64,000 nt of DNA from Diplonema papillatum (GCA_030068145.1 JAPJBO010000039.1:124001-188000), one strand, 5' to 3'. Numbered from the stretch's first letter, positions 23,051 through 35,749 are shown. Numbers and translations are program-made. The notes: generated by a model not told the origin, from the letters alone.

Positions 23051-23310
23051 AAATTGCAGTCAAACGGTGGATGGGCGGTCCATGATTCGTTGGAAAGCAA
23101 GAAGAGTAGCTGAACGCGTAGGTGTTGGGGGAATTTGAACGTAGCAACGTTCACTGTCCAGTGTACATGGCTGACTCCCTTTTCGCTTTTCGTAGTTTGC
23201 ATTTCCGATTTGGCGCGGAACCTCGGTCAGATGCGCACAGTGACCAAAACGTTGCATGGTCGTATCCTCAATGCAGTTCACACGCGCAATGCTTGCTCGG
23301 GCGGGCGTAC

Positions 23311-24529
<1,219 letters not shown>

Positions 24530-24784
24530 TAGCCCGCGCGGCCCATTCCTTCACGTCCTCTTCGGTTCCCTCCCAGTTCGTTCCTGGATGGACGCGCAAA
24601 TAAAGTGCGGAAGCTGAGTGTCGCTCGCGGAGGGTACAGAGAGAGGGAGAAAAGTCAATTTTGAAAATTCTTGTTCTAAATGTATAGTGTGTTTGGGCAG
24701 GATTCTGCCCGCTTGGTTCACAAGTCCGCCGCTATTTTCGTGTGCGCAGCTCAACCTTGAAGAAGTTAGGCAACAGGCGGCATT

Positions 24785-24946
24785 CCGTAGCTTGCTGCGG
24801 AACTCAGCGTCTGCAACGCGTTTGACAGCATAACACGCGACGGTGAGCGCCAAGTGTCGCCTTCGAGGACGGAGTCGACGCCGCGCCGGCGCAGGACGGC
24901 CTCGTAGCCGCGGCGGAACTGCGGCAGGCACAGCGCGAACGAGCAA
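24785..24946 (-). pseudogene. Truncated self-copy of the polyGln coiled-coil gene
   Basis: Two fragments in order match the N-terminal region of the neighbouring gene. TCTGCAACGCGTTTGACAGC matches about 24221-24241, and 24862-24946 matches 24300-24385 (the LPQFRRGYEAVLRRRGVDSV region). The piece between them is deleted. It sits upstream in the same orientation. Confidence 0.8.
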
Positions 24947-24949
24947 TCA

Positions 24950-26740
24950 AGAACTCGACATGTCATGCAATGTTTGTGCATGGGTGCAGAGCACCTGCTG
25001 CCGTGCGTGCCTCGTGTTAGCAGCAGTTTTTGTGCTTCTCGTGCATACTTGTGCCTCTTGCTTTCCCGCAAGGAGGTTTTAAACTTACCAAAACGGAGTG
25101 GATTCCGGTCGTTCCGCACTGCTGTGGCCTGTCTTCGCACGCAAGCAGATCGGACGGTTGCTGCTTTGACAATTTTGCGTGTGCAAAGGGCTCGTGCAAG
25201 ACTGACCCTATCGATTCTACAAGCCAGATCTGCAAACTTGGAAGGCTTGCCACGAATAGGTTTCCAGTATTCCGTCTTAGGGAAACGAGGCCCATACGTA
25301 CGATGTGCAACGATCAACATAAAACACAAGGGGCGACCGACAAATAGTCGGAACTGCGGAACTAAGAGATATCAAAAGGACGGGAGGGAAAACCAAGAAA
25401 GGGAGGAAAGCAATACAGAGTGGGTCGATGCCTCTCATCTCACCTTTACTTTAAGACGGCTGCACCACGCATGCTCTTGACAGACGCTAGCGTCCGATTT
25501 TGTGCGCGTGTTGCAGTTCGTTTGGAGGTATTGACAAGGGTTTCATCGGACACTCGGATGAGCTTCCAGGGGTTTCACCAGACACGTTCTTCATGCGGTA
25601 GTAGTTTTGCCCTTTCACATCCCCCCCCCCTGTGGGCAGTGGAACGTTGAGCAACTCCTGCAGGCAGTTCCTCGCAATTTGTTAGAAAAACTACGCAACT
25701 TGCTAAAAACAAACTAGGACGTGTGTGAATGGTTGGGTGATTGATGACATGGGAATCATCCGAAACTAACTTCTTGAGTGTAGCCGCAGCTAGGGCAGAG
25801 CGGGATGCACTCAATTTTGCGTGGATGGGGGAGAAGGGAGGCGAGCATTTGCTCCTAATATAATTAGGTTCTATTCCTTTCTGCAGGTACCTACCCTTGC
25901 CAACCAAAGTCTGACCACGGGCCCCAGATTTGGCACTGATGCACTATCACGATTCCTGATACGATGAGATGCCTGGCATGGAGTATTTCGGTGTTACCAT
26001 CATGACATCCACTTACGAATGAGGTTACGGGCAGGAGTTCGAACCATACGTTGTAAGCGTAGCCATGAAAAGCTTAACGTGGACTGCACAAGCCCATGGT
26101 GACGGTGTGTCTGGGACTTGCGCGGATGGGAACCCCGACACGTCCCCAGAAGCGTGAACGATGCCCCGGCGGTATGCCTGCCAACCCTTATACACTCCAG
26201 TCGGAATTGTATTTTGTGAAGAGTTATTTCGTGAAGGAACTAATTGTTTTTCAGACGGGCGCTTCTGGGATTTGTTTATTTATTTTTGCTGGAGTCTGCT
26301 GCCTGACACCTGCTAGCGCAAAGAGGTCGGGGGGACGGGCCCTGTAAATCATGAAGCTGGATTTTGTGATTTTCTGTTTCGTGAATAATTATTTTTTCAC
26401 AGATTCGGCGTTCTTCACGAATTAGAAATTGACTAATTACGGACTGGAGTGTACACGTCTGTCACCCCCCGGGTGCCGGGTAAGGCAGGGTGCTTGCTCT
26501 GACTTCAAGGTTCCTCCGGCCGGAAACAATTATTTTCAAAGAATTGTTCCCCCGTGGTAAGCTGTTCGGCACTGCAGTGCTCCCTTTTCATTTTCAAAGT
26601 ACTTACATACTAAGTGGCAAGGGGCTGATGGTGGCGGTCTTCGAGTGACCGCCGGGAGAAAGAGGGTGGGAAAAGCGCTTGAGAGGGTGCTTGTACGTGG
26701 GGTGAAGAGACGTGTCGTTCGCCATCGCTTGGCAAAGACA
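24950..26740. other. Intergenic region, no gene supported
   Basis: I see only short open frames without domains. Positions 26195-26440 are AT-richer, with repeated GTGAAGAGTTATTTCGTGAA-like words. No RNA gene seen. Confidence 0.5.
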
Positions 26741-26749
26741 GGAATATTT

Positions 26750-26855
26750 TCGACTGCCGTCGTCTTTTTCGTCTACCCAGCGATCTCGAGTGAGCGTAGA
26801 GATTGGTGTCTTTCGACGTTTAGTTTGAGTACGAGGTTCAGCTTCGTGCATACAA
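26750..26855 (-). mobile_element. LINE 3'-tail fragment
   Basis: The stretch containing GATTGGTGTCTTTCGACGTT and GAGGTTCAGCTTCGTGC matches the 3' tails of the two LINE copies at 6.9 and 7.6 kb. No coding part is attached, so it is a short 5'-truncated copy or a tail-derived short element. Confidence 0.6.
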
Positions 26856-26860
26856 AACTA

Positions 26861-27381
26861 CCGTAATTGGAATAATGTTGAACTGGACTAAAGCTGGAAC
26901 GGGTAAATGACAGACCGGGTAAAACCTGGGACACCCGGTGGGTCTCCCAAGTAGTCACCTGCGTGACTGCAACAGTGGTGGTCCTGCAGCCTCCTATGAC
27001 AGCGGCATCTAGGTCGAGCTGAGTATTGAGCACCCCAAGGCGCGGGCAAGCACAAGGGTCGCGATGTTCTGCAAAGAACGCAAAGTCGCGAACTCCGAAA
27101 TAATAAATCCTCACTCCTATGCGTGTGTCTGTCACTCTCGTCCACCGCTCCTGCTCTGCTTGCCGCGCGCCGTATACTTGGAGTAAAAAGTGAAGCCAGA
27201 AAGCTGCTAATCTTGCTGCTGACCACATGAAGTGCAACCTGTCGTTCGGATTATTATTAGTCTTCAAAGAAACAAGTTTCTTTTCCTACAAAAAAAAATA
27301 TATGGGTAAAACCTGGGACACCCAGCCCCATTTTGGGGGGTGTCCCAGGTTTTACCCGGTTCGACATTAATCCAATTACGG
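26861..27381. mobile_element. Miniature Tc1/mariner-like element (TA target)
   Basis: Inverted ends CCGTAATTGGAATAATGTTG and its near-complement at 27360-27381 are flanked by TA on both sides. Just inside each end lies GGGTAAAACCTGGGACACCC or its complement, and near the right end two such words face each other (27304-27323 and 27338-27357) as a perfect 20-bp hairpin. The 0.5-kb interior has no transposase. A TA duplication with about 25-bp ends is typical of mariner-type miniature elements. Confidence 0.7.
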
Positions 27382-27389
27382 TATGTAGT

Positions 27390-28800
27390 GGCGGGGCACG
27401 GGAGGGAAAGCTGTACTGTCGGGCTAGCCGTTAACCCATGCTTGACCCAGGTTGGTTGATTTGTTCTGTTTCCCGTCTTTTCACAAAACGGCCGGCTACC
27501 ACGTACAGGTTCATCTGCCACTTCTTCGGAGGCCACGTTCACGACCTCCGATGTCTTTCGATACGCGTATAACCTCTAACCGACGAGCAACGCATACATG
27601 CGTAACTGCCGCAAAATGTGTTAGCGTGGCTTTTGATGGGTCCCTGTACCTTTACTGCTTGGCTCCTGGTGGTACCCCGCTGGCATATATACTTCGGGAC
27701 ACCTGCGTTGTGTGCCCAAGCCGTGCATGGCATGAAACTTGCCGTGACACCTGTAAGTTGCAAAGTAAAGGGGTGGAGAAGGACTGCGGCACAGGAAGCC
27801 AAGCCATCTTCTTTTTGAGTGAAAGCAAGGCTCTTTTTCAGCAGCCCTGTTTTCTTCTGGTTCAGCATCTGTAGCAGCAGCTGGAGCTCCGGTTGTTTCT
27901 TTAATGGTGAAGAGATTTTTGTAGCTTAATGTTTAGACAGAACACTGCCTCCTTCGAGGAAGTTTAGATGGCAAGTAAACGAAACGTCTCCCGTTTCCAC
28001 ATAAACGGCGTTCCCTTAGAGAGGAACCGCTGCTGCAGGGTGAGCCCGGACGTGCGAAACTAAGAAGCCGTGCATAGTTTTGCTTTTTCGGAGTATGTTC
28101 ACTTGAGGATCCGGGTTCCAGAGTCTCGGAGTGCCATCGTGGGCTCCAATGTCATATATAATATGCATGGGTTTCCCCTTGTTGTTGTTGCTGTTGTCCT
28201 TGTCGATGGTTCCGTTTCTGCTTCCGTTTTCTATTCCATGTTTTGGAAAAAGCGAATGGGACCGCGTTCACTCGCCATCAGAGGAGGGAAGTACTTATCA
28301 GGCCTCGCGAAAACATTCCGCATCCGGCCTACTCAACTGATCATAAACGGACGGGGCATTATACCGTATTGCTAAAAATGCGGTTCGGAAGAAAATGAGA
28401 TCGCCGCACATTTTCGTTTCGCAATAAGCTTCTTTTGTCGCGAGGGCTGGAAGCCTGGAAGTCTACGGGCCGTGGGCCAACGTCCTTCAACGCCGTCGCA
28501 CGGTCGACGTTCGTCGGAAAGGCTGGTCGGCCGGCGGGCATTAACCATCTGCGGCACGTGGGTTGAGATCACAACACGCCGCAACACGAGGCTCTCCTGT
28601 CAGCCAGCCAACTGACTGCCACCTGTTGGACGCGGGACCACGAAAAGAGCTATTTTGCTTCGTTCTGTGCCATGGATTCAAAAGTTCTGAACTGCAAACA
28701 CGACACCTTTCGGTTGTTTTCGGTCGACCTTCTCGTGTGCAGCCGATGCCACGGTAAAATTCTTTTCAGTACCTAAGTACCACTAAAACAAGCGAAGAAT
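27390..28800. other. Intergenic region, no gene supported
   Basis: No frame with a recognisable domain. Nothing else seen beyond short palindromes. Confidence 0.5.
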
Positions 28801-28814
28801 AGATAATTGCGCCG

Positions 28815-29235
28815 GTTTTTTGTATCAGCACCTGCTTTTGTAGGAAATACTCGAGGAGACTGCCACTTGCAAAATCTCAAAGTAGGCAATTTGTACCGTA
28901 AAAATGCTGTAGCCCACACGAAACACAGGTAAACCTGGGTTTAGTGGCGGGCGTAAGCATTTAACACAAAGCACCCACTTTATCGCTGTATTGTATTCTC
29001 CCCCTCCACTAAGGCCGAGGCTAGCCTCCGTCAAAATATAACACGTGCACACGGCAGTCCCTCGCGTATTTTTGTATAAGCTCCTGCTTTGTAGGAAATA
29101 CTTGAGGAGCCTGCCAGTTGCAAATTCTCAAAGGAGGTAAATGTGCCGTAGCCCACACGAAACACAGGTAAATCTGGGTTTAGTGGCGGGTGTAAACACA
29201 AAAGACCCATTTTGTCGTGTATTCGGTTCTCCCCT
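28815..29235. repeat. Tandem repeat of about 251 bp downstream of the ferric reductase gene
   Basis: TTTTTTGTATCAGCACCTGC at 28817 and TTTTTGTATAAGCTCCTGC at about 29069 begin two diverged units. They share GTAGGAAATACT, GTAGCCCACACGAAACACAG and GGGTTTAGTGGCGGG. The CTGCTTTGTAGGAAATA word also occurs inverted near 46445, 47232 and 51622, so the unit belongs to a dispersed family. Confidence 0.75.
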
Positions 29236-29560
29236 CAAAACGCAGACGGCAGTTCCTGGCCAAGTATTTTGAGATTCGAAGAAATCGGGGGGATGGCCTT
29301 GCTTGCTGCCGTTTTGGGGGCGAAAAACTTAGTTTCGTGTTCAGGCGCTACTTGCCTCTCATGTGTTTGATGCATCAAGTCTTCTTCGCGGAATGCAGAG
29401 TCGGGGGGCTATGATATGTTCGAAACGAATGGAGATGCAGAAGATGCACGGAGGGGAAGAAAATGACGCGCCCATTGGGTCGGCGCCGTCTGATGCGAGC
29501 ACCGGATGGATGAGCTGGCAGCAGCAACGGGGCGGATCTTGGGCACGTGCGGCGCGATGC

Positions 29561-32041
29561 CTAGAACTCGAAGGTTTCGGTGTGGATCGGGATGTTCAGC
29601 GCCGAGCTTTTGACGGTGGCGCAGGCCAATGTGGTTAGCCCGTCCGGCCCGCAAACGGCCACAGCGGAGCGCTCGTCGGCGAACCTGCCCAGGATGTCGG
29701 ACAGGTCCGGGCGTCCCGTGGTGACAACGTATCTATCCGACTTTTCAGCACCCTCGATGGTTCCCGTCCCGGTGTAGAAGACCAGCACGCGCAACTGAAG
29801 GAAGCGCGAGGACATTTCCTCGAACACGGGCTGCATCATCCCGACGAACTTCGGATCCCGTACCAACCACACGAGCGTTGCTGTCTTCTTTGCGTCCATG
29901 TACTCAATCATGCTGAGCATCGGCGTGACGCCAATACCTCCGCCAATAAGGACCAGCTTGTCGTGTGCGTCCATGTCGAACGACAACTTGCCATATGGTC
30001 CTTCCATCCGGACCGCCAACTCGTTCTTTGAGTCGCTTGCGGTCTTGCTGAGGCGGTCCGTGAACGTGCCAGGCCCCATGTTCTTGATGTAGAAGGTCGC
30101 CATCCCGGAAGTGTGGTGCGAAGCTACCGAGAACGGGTGCGCCTCCATGAACGCAATCTTTGGGATAGTGACGTAGAAGTAAGACCCTGGGCCCCACGAG
30201 GCCTGATCACCCGTTGGCCTGACGACGATCTTCGTAACCGTTTCAATGGTTTCTATGCGGTCGATTATACCGGCGTGCGTGTGTTTTGTCAGTCTCAGCA
30301 CGTTGTCCACTACCAACAAGGCCACCGGAAGGCCGAAGATCACATACGACCTCCAGCCCTTCGGCAAGTGCACAATCGTGCAGACTAAGGTTCCAAGACT
30401 CAGCACGATGTGCGACACCAGGAACAGGCCGTAGTGCATCCTCCGCAGCATCGGGATGCCGAGCAACACAAGCAACGTGTACAAGATCCAAGCAACAAAT
30501 CCAAACACCGGATTGACAGATGTCTGCCCGTCGGTCGTACTGCCGCTCAGGTCAGTGTCGAACAGCACTCCAACACCCTGTGAATCATCGTTGAACTTTG
30601 CGCACATAATGACGAAGTGCAGTGTCACACACAACCAACCAAACCGGCCAATCCACCTGTGCCACACCAAAGCTCGTTCCTGGGGGCAAGACATCAAGAA
30701 TAAAACAGGCGAGAACCGCCTCAGCTGCAACACCAATGCCAACGCAATGGCCAGCTGCGCCATTCCTCCGAACGGCACGGCTGCCTGCCCCACCCTGTTA
30801 TCGTAGTGCTGAGCATCACCGAGCGCAATGACAACCAACGCTGCAATGATTAGGAAGAACGACAGTGCGGCACCCACGTACGACTGCTGGAAGAAGTACC
30901 CAAGGCGCGGTCGGACTGTGATGATGATGCCGGAAACCAGGCCGAGACCGAGCAGCAAGCCCATCGACACGAAGATATGCCACACGGTTTTATCATTTCC
31001 AGGTGTCACGGTGAGGACTCCCGTTGCAACGTCCAGCACCGCTTTCCCGTCCGAGTCGTGCTCCTTTGTCGGCGACGATCCATCGGCGTCGCCGGTCGCA
31101 TAAATGAACTTGACGGTGTCAGTCGGAATGACGTGGTCGAGCCCATCGCCTGTGTTCAACAAACGGCTGAACACAACACTCCATGAACTTGGACCGGACG
31201 TGTACGCCTCGACAGTAATGTCTTGCGAGGCATCTGCAGGGCAGACGTCGTCCGAGGTACAGTACCAGTCACTGCACGCGACGGTGCCGTCGGGTTTTTC
31301 CCAGCATATCCACGCATCCGCAGGCTCCATCTGGCCATCGTCGTTGAGACCCAACGAGCAGTATCTTCCCTTCTCGCACGAGAACGACATTCGCAACGCC
31401 ACGTAGCCGGTATTCGTCTGCAACGGTTCTCCCTCTCTGTTGGTACTGCCGGTCGACGCGTTGAGAAACTCGAACCTGGCACTCATGGAGTCGTCAATTA
31501 CCTTCCAACCGCTGTCGCTCAAAGGCGCTACGGTCACTTGAATCGCTCCCGCCCAATCAATCTGGGTGCCCGCCCTGGTCACGTTCCCGTGGTACAGCAT
31601 GGCACCGTCTGCGGAAACCGCGCCGGTTGCCCAAACCATGCCTTGACCTCCTTCCACGACGGCTTTGTTCGTCGCGTCGCCTGCGCGCGGGCGGGTGAAC
31701 TCGATTGTGAACGCGCCGGGCGCCTGCGAAAATGACGTCACTTCCACGTTCTGCGCGGCGTCCGTCGCGGGCTTCATCTTTGCGTCCCCTACAGTCCCGT
31801 CGTAACAAAACGGCGCGGATTCGAGTACCCAGCAGACAATGGTGTCAGCGCCCGGCATTTCCTGCGTGTCGCTGAAGCCGAGCCCGCACCACTGCCCTTC
31901 GCCGCACGTCATGCGGATCGTCAGATTCGCGTCGTCCAGCCCCAGCACCTCGATCGAGTAGTCGTCGGTGAACTCCAAAGCGTCGCCCGCGAGGGCCAAG
32001 CAAAGCACCGCTGCCGCGAGCGCATGACGCTGCGCGCCCAT
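29561..32041 (-). CDS. DOMON-domain ferric reductase / NADPH oxidase-like membrane protein
   Basis: ATG at 32041 opens 826 residues without an intron. A signal peptide (residues 1-20, ALAAAVLCLALAGDA) is followed by two DOMON-type extracellular modules (about 25-170 and 187-345), each with CxxG/CSLGL and CW motifs. Six or seven membrane segments follow (about 353-585). Haem-ligand histidine pairs are H461-x13-H475 and H544-x13-H558, the spacing used by ferric reductase and NOX proteins. An FAD-binding HPFS is at 635-638, the NAD(P) loop GGGIGVTP at 700-707, CGP at 797-799 and a terminal aromatic in ETFEF. It should carry electrons from cytosolic NAD(P)H across a membrane to an outside acceptor (Fe3+, O2 or another metal), with the DOMON modules possibly binding haem or sugar outside. 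A very short C-rich leader ends just before the ATG. No defect seen. Confidence 0.93.
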   Translation of the reverse strand: MGAQRHALAAAVLCLALAGDALEFTDDYSIEVLGLDDANLTIRMTCGEGQWCGLGFSDTQEMPGADTIVCWVLESAPFCYDGTVGDAKMKPATDAAQNVEVTSFSQAPGAFTIEFTRPRAGDATNKAVVEGGQGMVWATGAVSADGAMLYHGNVTRAGTQIDWAGAIQVTVAPLSDSGWKVIDDSMSARFEFLNASTGSTNREGEPLQTNTGYVALRMSFSCEKGRYCSLGLNDDGQMEPADAWICWEKPDGTVACSDWYCTSDDVCPADASQDITVEAYTSGPSSWSVVFSRLLNTGDGLDHVIPTDTVKFIYATGDADGSSPTKEHDSDGKAVLDVATGVLTVTPGNDKTVWHIFVSMGLLLGLGLVSGIIITVRPRLGYFFQQSYVGAALSFFLIIAALVVIALGDAQHYDNRVGQAAVPFGGMAQLAIALALVLQLRRFSPVLFLMSCPQERALVWHRWIGRFGWLCVTLHFVIMCAKFNDDSQGVGVLFDTDLSGSTTDGQTSVNPVFGFVAWILYTLLVLLGIPMLRRMHYGLFLVSHIVLSLGTLVCTIVHLPKGWRSYVIFGLPVALLVVDNVLRLTKHTHAGIIDRIETIETVTKIVVRPTGDQASWGPGSYFYVTIPKIAFMEAHPFSVASHHTSGMATFYIKNMGPGTFTDRLSKTASDSKNELAVRMEGPYGKLSFDMDAHDKLVLIGGGIGVTPMLSMIEYMDAKKTATLVWLVRDPKFVGMMQPVFEEMSSRFLQLRVLVFYTGTGTIEGAEKSDRYVVTTGRPDLSDILGRFADERSAVAVCGPDGLTTLACATVKSSALNIPIHTETFEF

Positions 32042-32049
32042 TTTTCCCC

Positions 32050-33710
32050 TCCGGAACGTGTGTGTGGTGGGGGGGGTGGGGGGGGTGAAAAGTTATCGGT
32101 AATCTGCGTGGAAAAGACAATTGATAGGATTGAGGAAACGGCCTTTCAGTTCTATTCCATTTTTTGCTCCACACTGCGTGCTTGTCTTGCTCACATCAAC
32201 TGTGATCCGTCTCATCAGTAGCAACCAACCCCGTGTGCAACGCAGCCTGCTTCCACCGGTTGTTTTTTGGTGTTGGAAGTATTTTTCTACTCAAACAAGC
32301 AAAGGAGGCGCGGGACAGTAGTCGGTCGATCCTGAACGTATGCATGAATAAAAGGGCGAGGCCCAAACGGGGTCCAACCCATTGGGTGGTGGTGATAAGT
32401 AAGCAGCGCCATCTCTGCGAACTTCACCTTCCAACCACGGTATGATGCCAACTCTTACCTGAGGCTTGACGTACAGTGGTTCCGCGTTCCCGTTAAAGTT
32501 GGGACCATTCCCCTCGTACCTCTGTGCCGCAAATGGCTAAGGCAGAACGATTTGCGCCCGATCTTCCAAAAGCCACCGGAGTTGATCACTCTGGTGCTGC
32601 CCCGGGCAGGTAGGCAGTGCTTGGATTTTCACTGTTCTCTGCTTCCCGGGGGGCTACGTGCCGCAGCCAGACACGAATAATCACGTTTATCAGTGTCACG
32701 CTCACTGGGCATCCCTGCATGATCCCATTCGTTGGCACCAAGCCTCATAGGACCAAAATATTCCCACAGGACCCGGATTGGATGTCTCGACGCTTCTTGA
32801 AAGCAATCGCCGGGAGGCAACACGGTCGGTGAAGAACGAAATTGGGGCGATCCACCTATTTTCTAGCAGAAGAAATCACAGAATTCCAAATCAATTCACA
32901 CTTTTCACAACTTTTCGTCGTCTTGTTGCGTTAGTGGGGAGTCATTTGCATGCAAATGAGTACCACACTATGCCAGCTTTTCGCTACGTGACTCCAGAAG
33001 GGTCACTTTTTCCGCGCTTTCGGCGCGGCGCAATTCTTGTCGGTTGCAACTGTTGTTGGCAGTTGCTCACGATCTCATAATCCGAAAAGGAAACAGAGTC
33101 TTCGCTTTCTCGCTTGCGCCGATAGGCACGCCGCGATGCGGAGGACGCGAGTAGCCGGGAAGAGCCGGCGGGAGGGCGCAATCGTTGTGTGACCCGTGGA
33201 GGGTCGGAACCAACTTTTCGTGTCTTCTTGTTGCGATAGTGGGGAGTCATTTGCATGCAAATGAGTACCACAATATGACAACTTTTCACAGCTTGGTACG
33301 CTTGGGTACGGCCTCCATAGGCCCTGGTTTACCCCTCCTGGGCCCCCCCCCCACCCCCACACCCAACCCCCCCCCTTCAGGCCCTTGATAACTTGAGAAA
33401 AATCGTCTGTCCGGCCGCGACGCTTCTTGAAAGCAATCGCCGGGAGGCGGCACGGTCGGTGAAGAACGAAATGCACAAAAAAAGAGTAGTTTGCCTTCAT
33501 CCTTTTTCACCCGAGCGGAGGTTCAACCTGGTAAGGCCGCACCCTGTATGGCTCGCAAGGAGGCACCCAGATTCGTCGAGGTTAGGTTTCGGGACTCGCG
33601 AATTCGTTCTCCGCGTCATGAAATGCTCAGCGGCCCGAATGACCCGTGGCGGGGCGCGGGTGGGGACGTTGTTATTTGGTGCTGGTTTTGAAGAATATGC
33701 GGGGGGAGAT
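32050..33710. other. Intergenic region with repeated palindrome-bearing units
   Basis: No gene supported. GTGGGGAGTCATTTGCATGC followed by AAATGAGTACCACA occurs at about 32935-32968 and 33238-33271. A 54-base word beginning CGACGCTTCTTGAAAGCAAT occurs at 32788 and 33418. A C-run lies at 33342-33375. Positions 33715-33880 begin another repeat family. Confidence 0.65.
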
Positions 33711-33714
33711 TGCA

Positions 33715-33880
33715 AATAACGTGCTTGGAATGGATCTGTGCTTAACACCGCACTGGTCCCATCTGCGCCGTGTTTGGGTCTTTTAAGCCACGGACACATA
33801 AGGCGGACCATCATCAAGCCGGAACCTGAGTGTCTCTGCAGACAGGACAGCGGTGTGAGCCTGGTTTGCTTTCGCGAGGG
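33715..33880. repeat. Interspersed repeat, CTGCAGACAGGACAGC family
   Basis: Carries CACCGCACTGGTCCCATCTG, AGCCACGGACACATAAGGCG and CTGCAGACAGGACAGCGG in order. Relatives lie at 49675-49810, 50948-51125, 51735-51830 and 51825-51985. Confidence 0.8.
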
Positions 33881-33944
33881 GAGAGGGGACTTCTTTCACC
33901 CTCACACACGACAGCCGTCTTGGCCACGTGAGAAAGATATGAGT

Positions 33945-34500
33945 GCAACTCTTCTTCCCAACCGGCGTCCCCGTGAGGTCAGAATACGTGAGCGAGTCGA
34001 CTTTTGGCACGGGCAGCGTCAGGTCGAACGGCACTAATGAGAAGTTGCATCACGCGGGGACTGCCGTCCGAGGCTCAGTCGGCAGCTTGGAAACGGGGCA
34101 ACGCGCTTCTTGGCTTTGCAAGACAACCGGGCTGCGGGAGCCCTTCTTCGCGGTCCTGGCCACGCGAGAGAGATACGAACGCAGCTCTTCCACCCGGCGT
34201 CCCCGTGAGGTCAGAATACGTGAGCGAGTAAACTTTTTGCACAGGCAGCGTCAGGTCGAACGGCAGCTGGGCTTCCGCGCAACGGCGGGGTGTTTTGAAG
34301 ACTGCATCATCCGAAGCCTGTGCACATCGTCGAACAGGATCGGCAACATGTCACCACTTCACATCTCTGCAGCCGGGTTGCAGAAGATTCAACGCATTCA
34401 TTCCAATCCTGCCCGCCCGAGCTTGCGAGATGCAGGCCCATCCGTGAGATTCGCGAATGCCTTCCCGTTTCCTGAAATGTTCAGAGCCACTAAAGAGCAG
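33945..34500 (-). pseudogene. Decayed C-terminal copies of the small Cys-rich coiled-coil gene
   Basis: The word GGCGTCCCCGTGAGGTCAGA with its continuation (KVDSLTYSDLTGTP on the minus strand) occurs at about 33961, 34197 and, inside the intact gene, 34633. Associated words TTGCATCACGCG and GAGGCTCAGTCGGC recur with it. The two outer units are direct, broken repeats of the gene's C-terminal part. Confidence 0.75.
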
Positions 34501-34526
34501 TTGCATCACGCGCCGCCGTCCGAGGC

Positions 34527-35111
34527 TCAGTCGGCCCGGGGGGGAGCCTGGAGCGGGGCAACGCGTCTCTCGGCTTTGCAAGACGCGGTCCTGGCCACGC
34601 GAGAGAGATACGCACGCAGTTCCTCCCCACCCGGCGTCCCCGTGAGGTCAGAATACGTGAGCGAGTCAACTTTTTGCACAGGCAGCGTCAGGTCGAACGG
34701 CAGAGCTTCCACGCAAGGCGGGGTGTTTGCGAAGGACTGGACACAGGACGAGCGGGATGAGAGGGAGGGCTCGGAAGCGTCGTGCAGCAGCGCGAGGCGG
34801 AGGCGGGCGATGACGTCGACGGCGGCTCGGCTTTCGAACTCCAGCGCGGCGACGGTCGCCCGCAGGCGGTTGTTCGCGCGCTGGACCTTCGCCACCCGCT
34901 TCAGGGCGAGGTCGTGCTGGAGGAGCGCGGCGTCGATGAAGGCGGGCACGTCCGCTAAGTCGACGGCACTCGCCCGCTCGAACAGGCCGCCGCACGCGCA
35001 GCCGCAGGCGGCGCACGCCCGCCGCTTCGCGCCCCCGCCTCCGCCGCGCGGCGACGCCTCCCTGCCCCTCTTCCCCGCCGTCGCGTGGGCGTGTCGGCGC
35101 GCCGGCAGCAT
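34527..35111 (-). CDS. Small Cys-rich coiled-coil protein
   Basis: ATG at 35111 opens 194 residues. The first 25 residues are basic with a Gly run. A compact ACAACGCACGG cysteine cluster follows at about residues 32-41, then a helical coiled-coil region at about 45-115 (LLQHDLALKRVAKVQRANNR, FESRAAVDVIARLRLALL). The C-terminal 80 residues are Ser/Pro-rich and include the repeated LPVQKVDSLTYSDLTGTP. A GCCCCAG acceptor-like site lies about 17 bases upstream of the ATG, and the frame is open for 79 more residues without codon bias, so I chose the inner ATG. Four Cys in a row could bind zinc. I do not recognise the family. Broken copies lie on both sides. Confidence 0.6.
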   Translation of the reverse strand: MLPARRHAHATAGKRGREASPRGGGGGAKRRACAACGCACGGLFERASAVDLADVPAFIDAALLQHDLALKRVAKVQRANNRLRATVAALEFESRAAVDVIARLRLALLHDASEPSLSSRSSCVQSFANTPPCVEALPFDLTLPVQKVDSLTYSDLTGTPGGEELRAYLSRVARTASCKAERRVAPLQAPPRAD

Positions 35112-35576
35112 GTGCTCCCTTGCTGGGGCCGCCCCTTTAACTTTTGTTTCGGGGAGTGAAAATCTTAGTATTAGCGATTTACGATGCTCATTTGGAGCGG
35201 GTTTTTGATGTTGATTGAGGGTTGAAACTGTGTATAAGAGTGGCGGAGTGAACACAGGACGGGCGCAAAGATATGGAACAATTTTTGGAAAAACGGATCT
35301 GGCGCTTCCTTTGATTGTGCGCACTTCCTTCAAACCTGTTTTGTTCATCTAACGGGAGTGAGGATAGTACGCTGCCATCGATCTGTTTTTGTTCTTGACA
35401 AATTGCATTTTCTTAGACACAAAAAAGATCGTTCGAATGAAACTCTCACTGACCCCAGCTGTTGAAGATTTACGCGCTAAACTTAAACGTATCACTCAGC
35501 GCCGGAAAAGAAAGCAGCAGCGATGCTCCTGGTAACGGCGAGTGAACAGGGCAGAGCCCAAGCCTGAACCGGGGAG

Positions 35577-35740
35577 TGTTTGGAAGTGTCGTGCAGCAGC
35601 GCGACGCGGAGGCGGGCGATGACGTCTACGGCGGCTCGGCTTTTTCGACCTGCAGCGCGGCGACGGTCGCCCGCAGGCGGTCGGCGTCGATGAAAGCGGG
35701 GACGTCCGGTACGTCGACGAATGCGGTGACTTCAGCAGAC
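35577..35740 (-). pseudogene. Upstream truncated copy of the small Cys-rich coiled-coil gene
   Basis: On the minus strand DVPAFIDA joins directly to DRLRATVAALQ and VIARLR-like words, matching two separated parts of the gene at 34527-35111 with the middle deleted. A frame break is visible. It has the same orientation and lies about 470 bases upstream. Confidence 0.75.
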
Positions 35741-35749
35741 TACGGCAGC

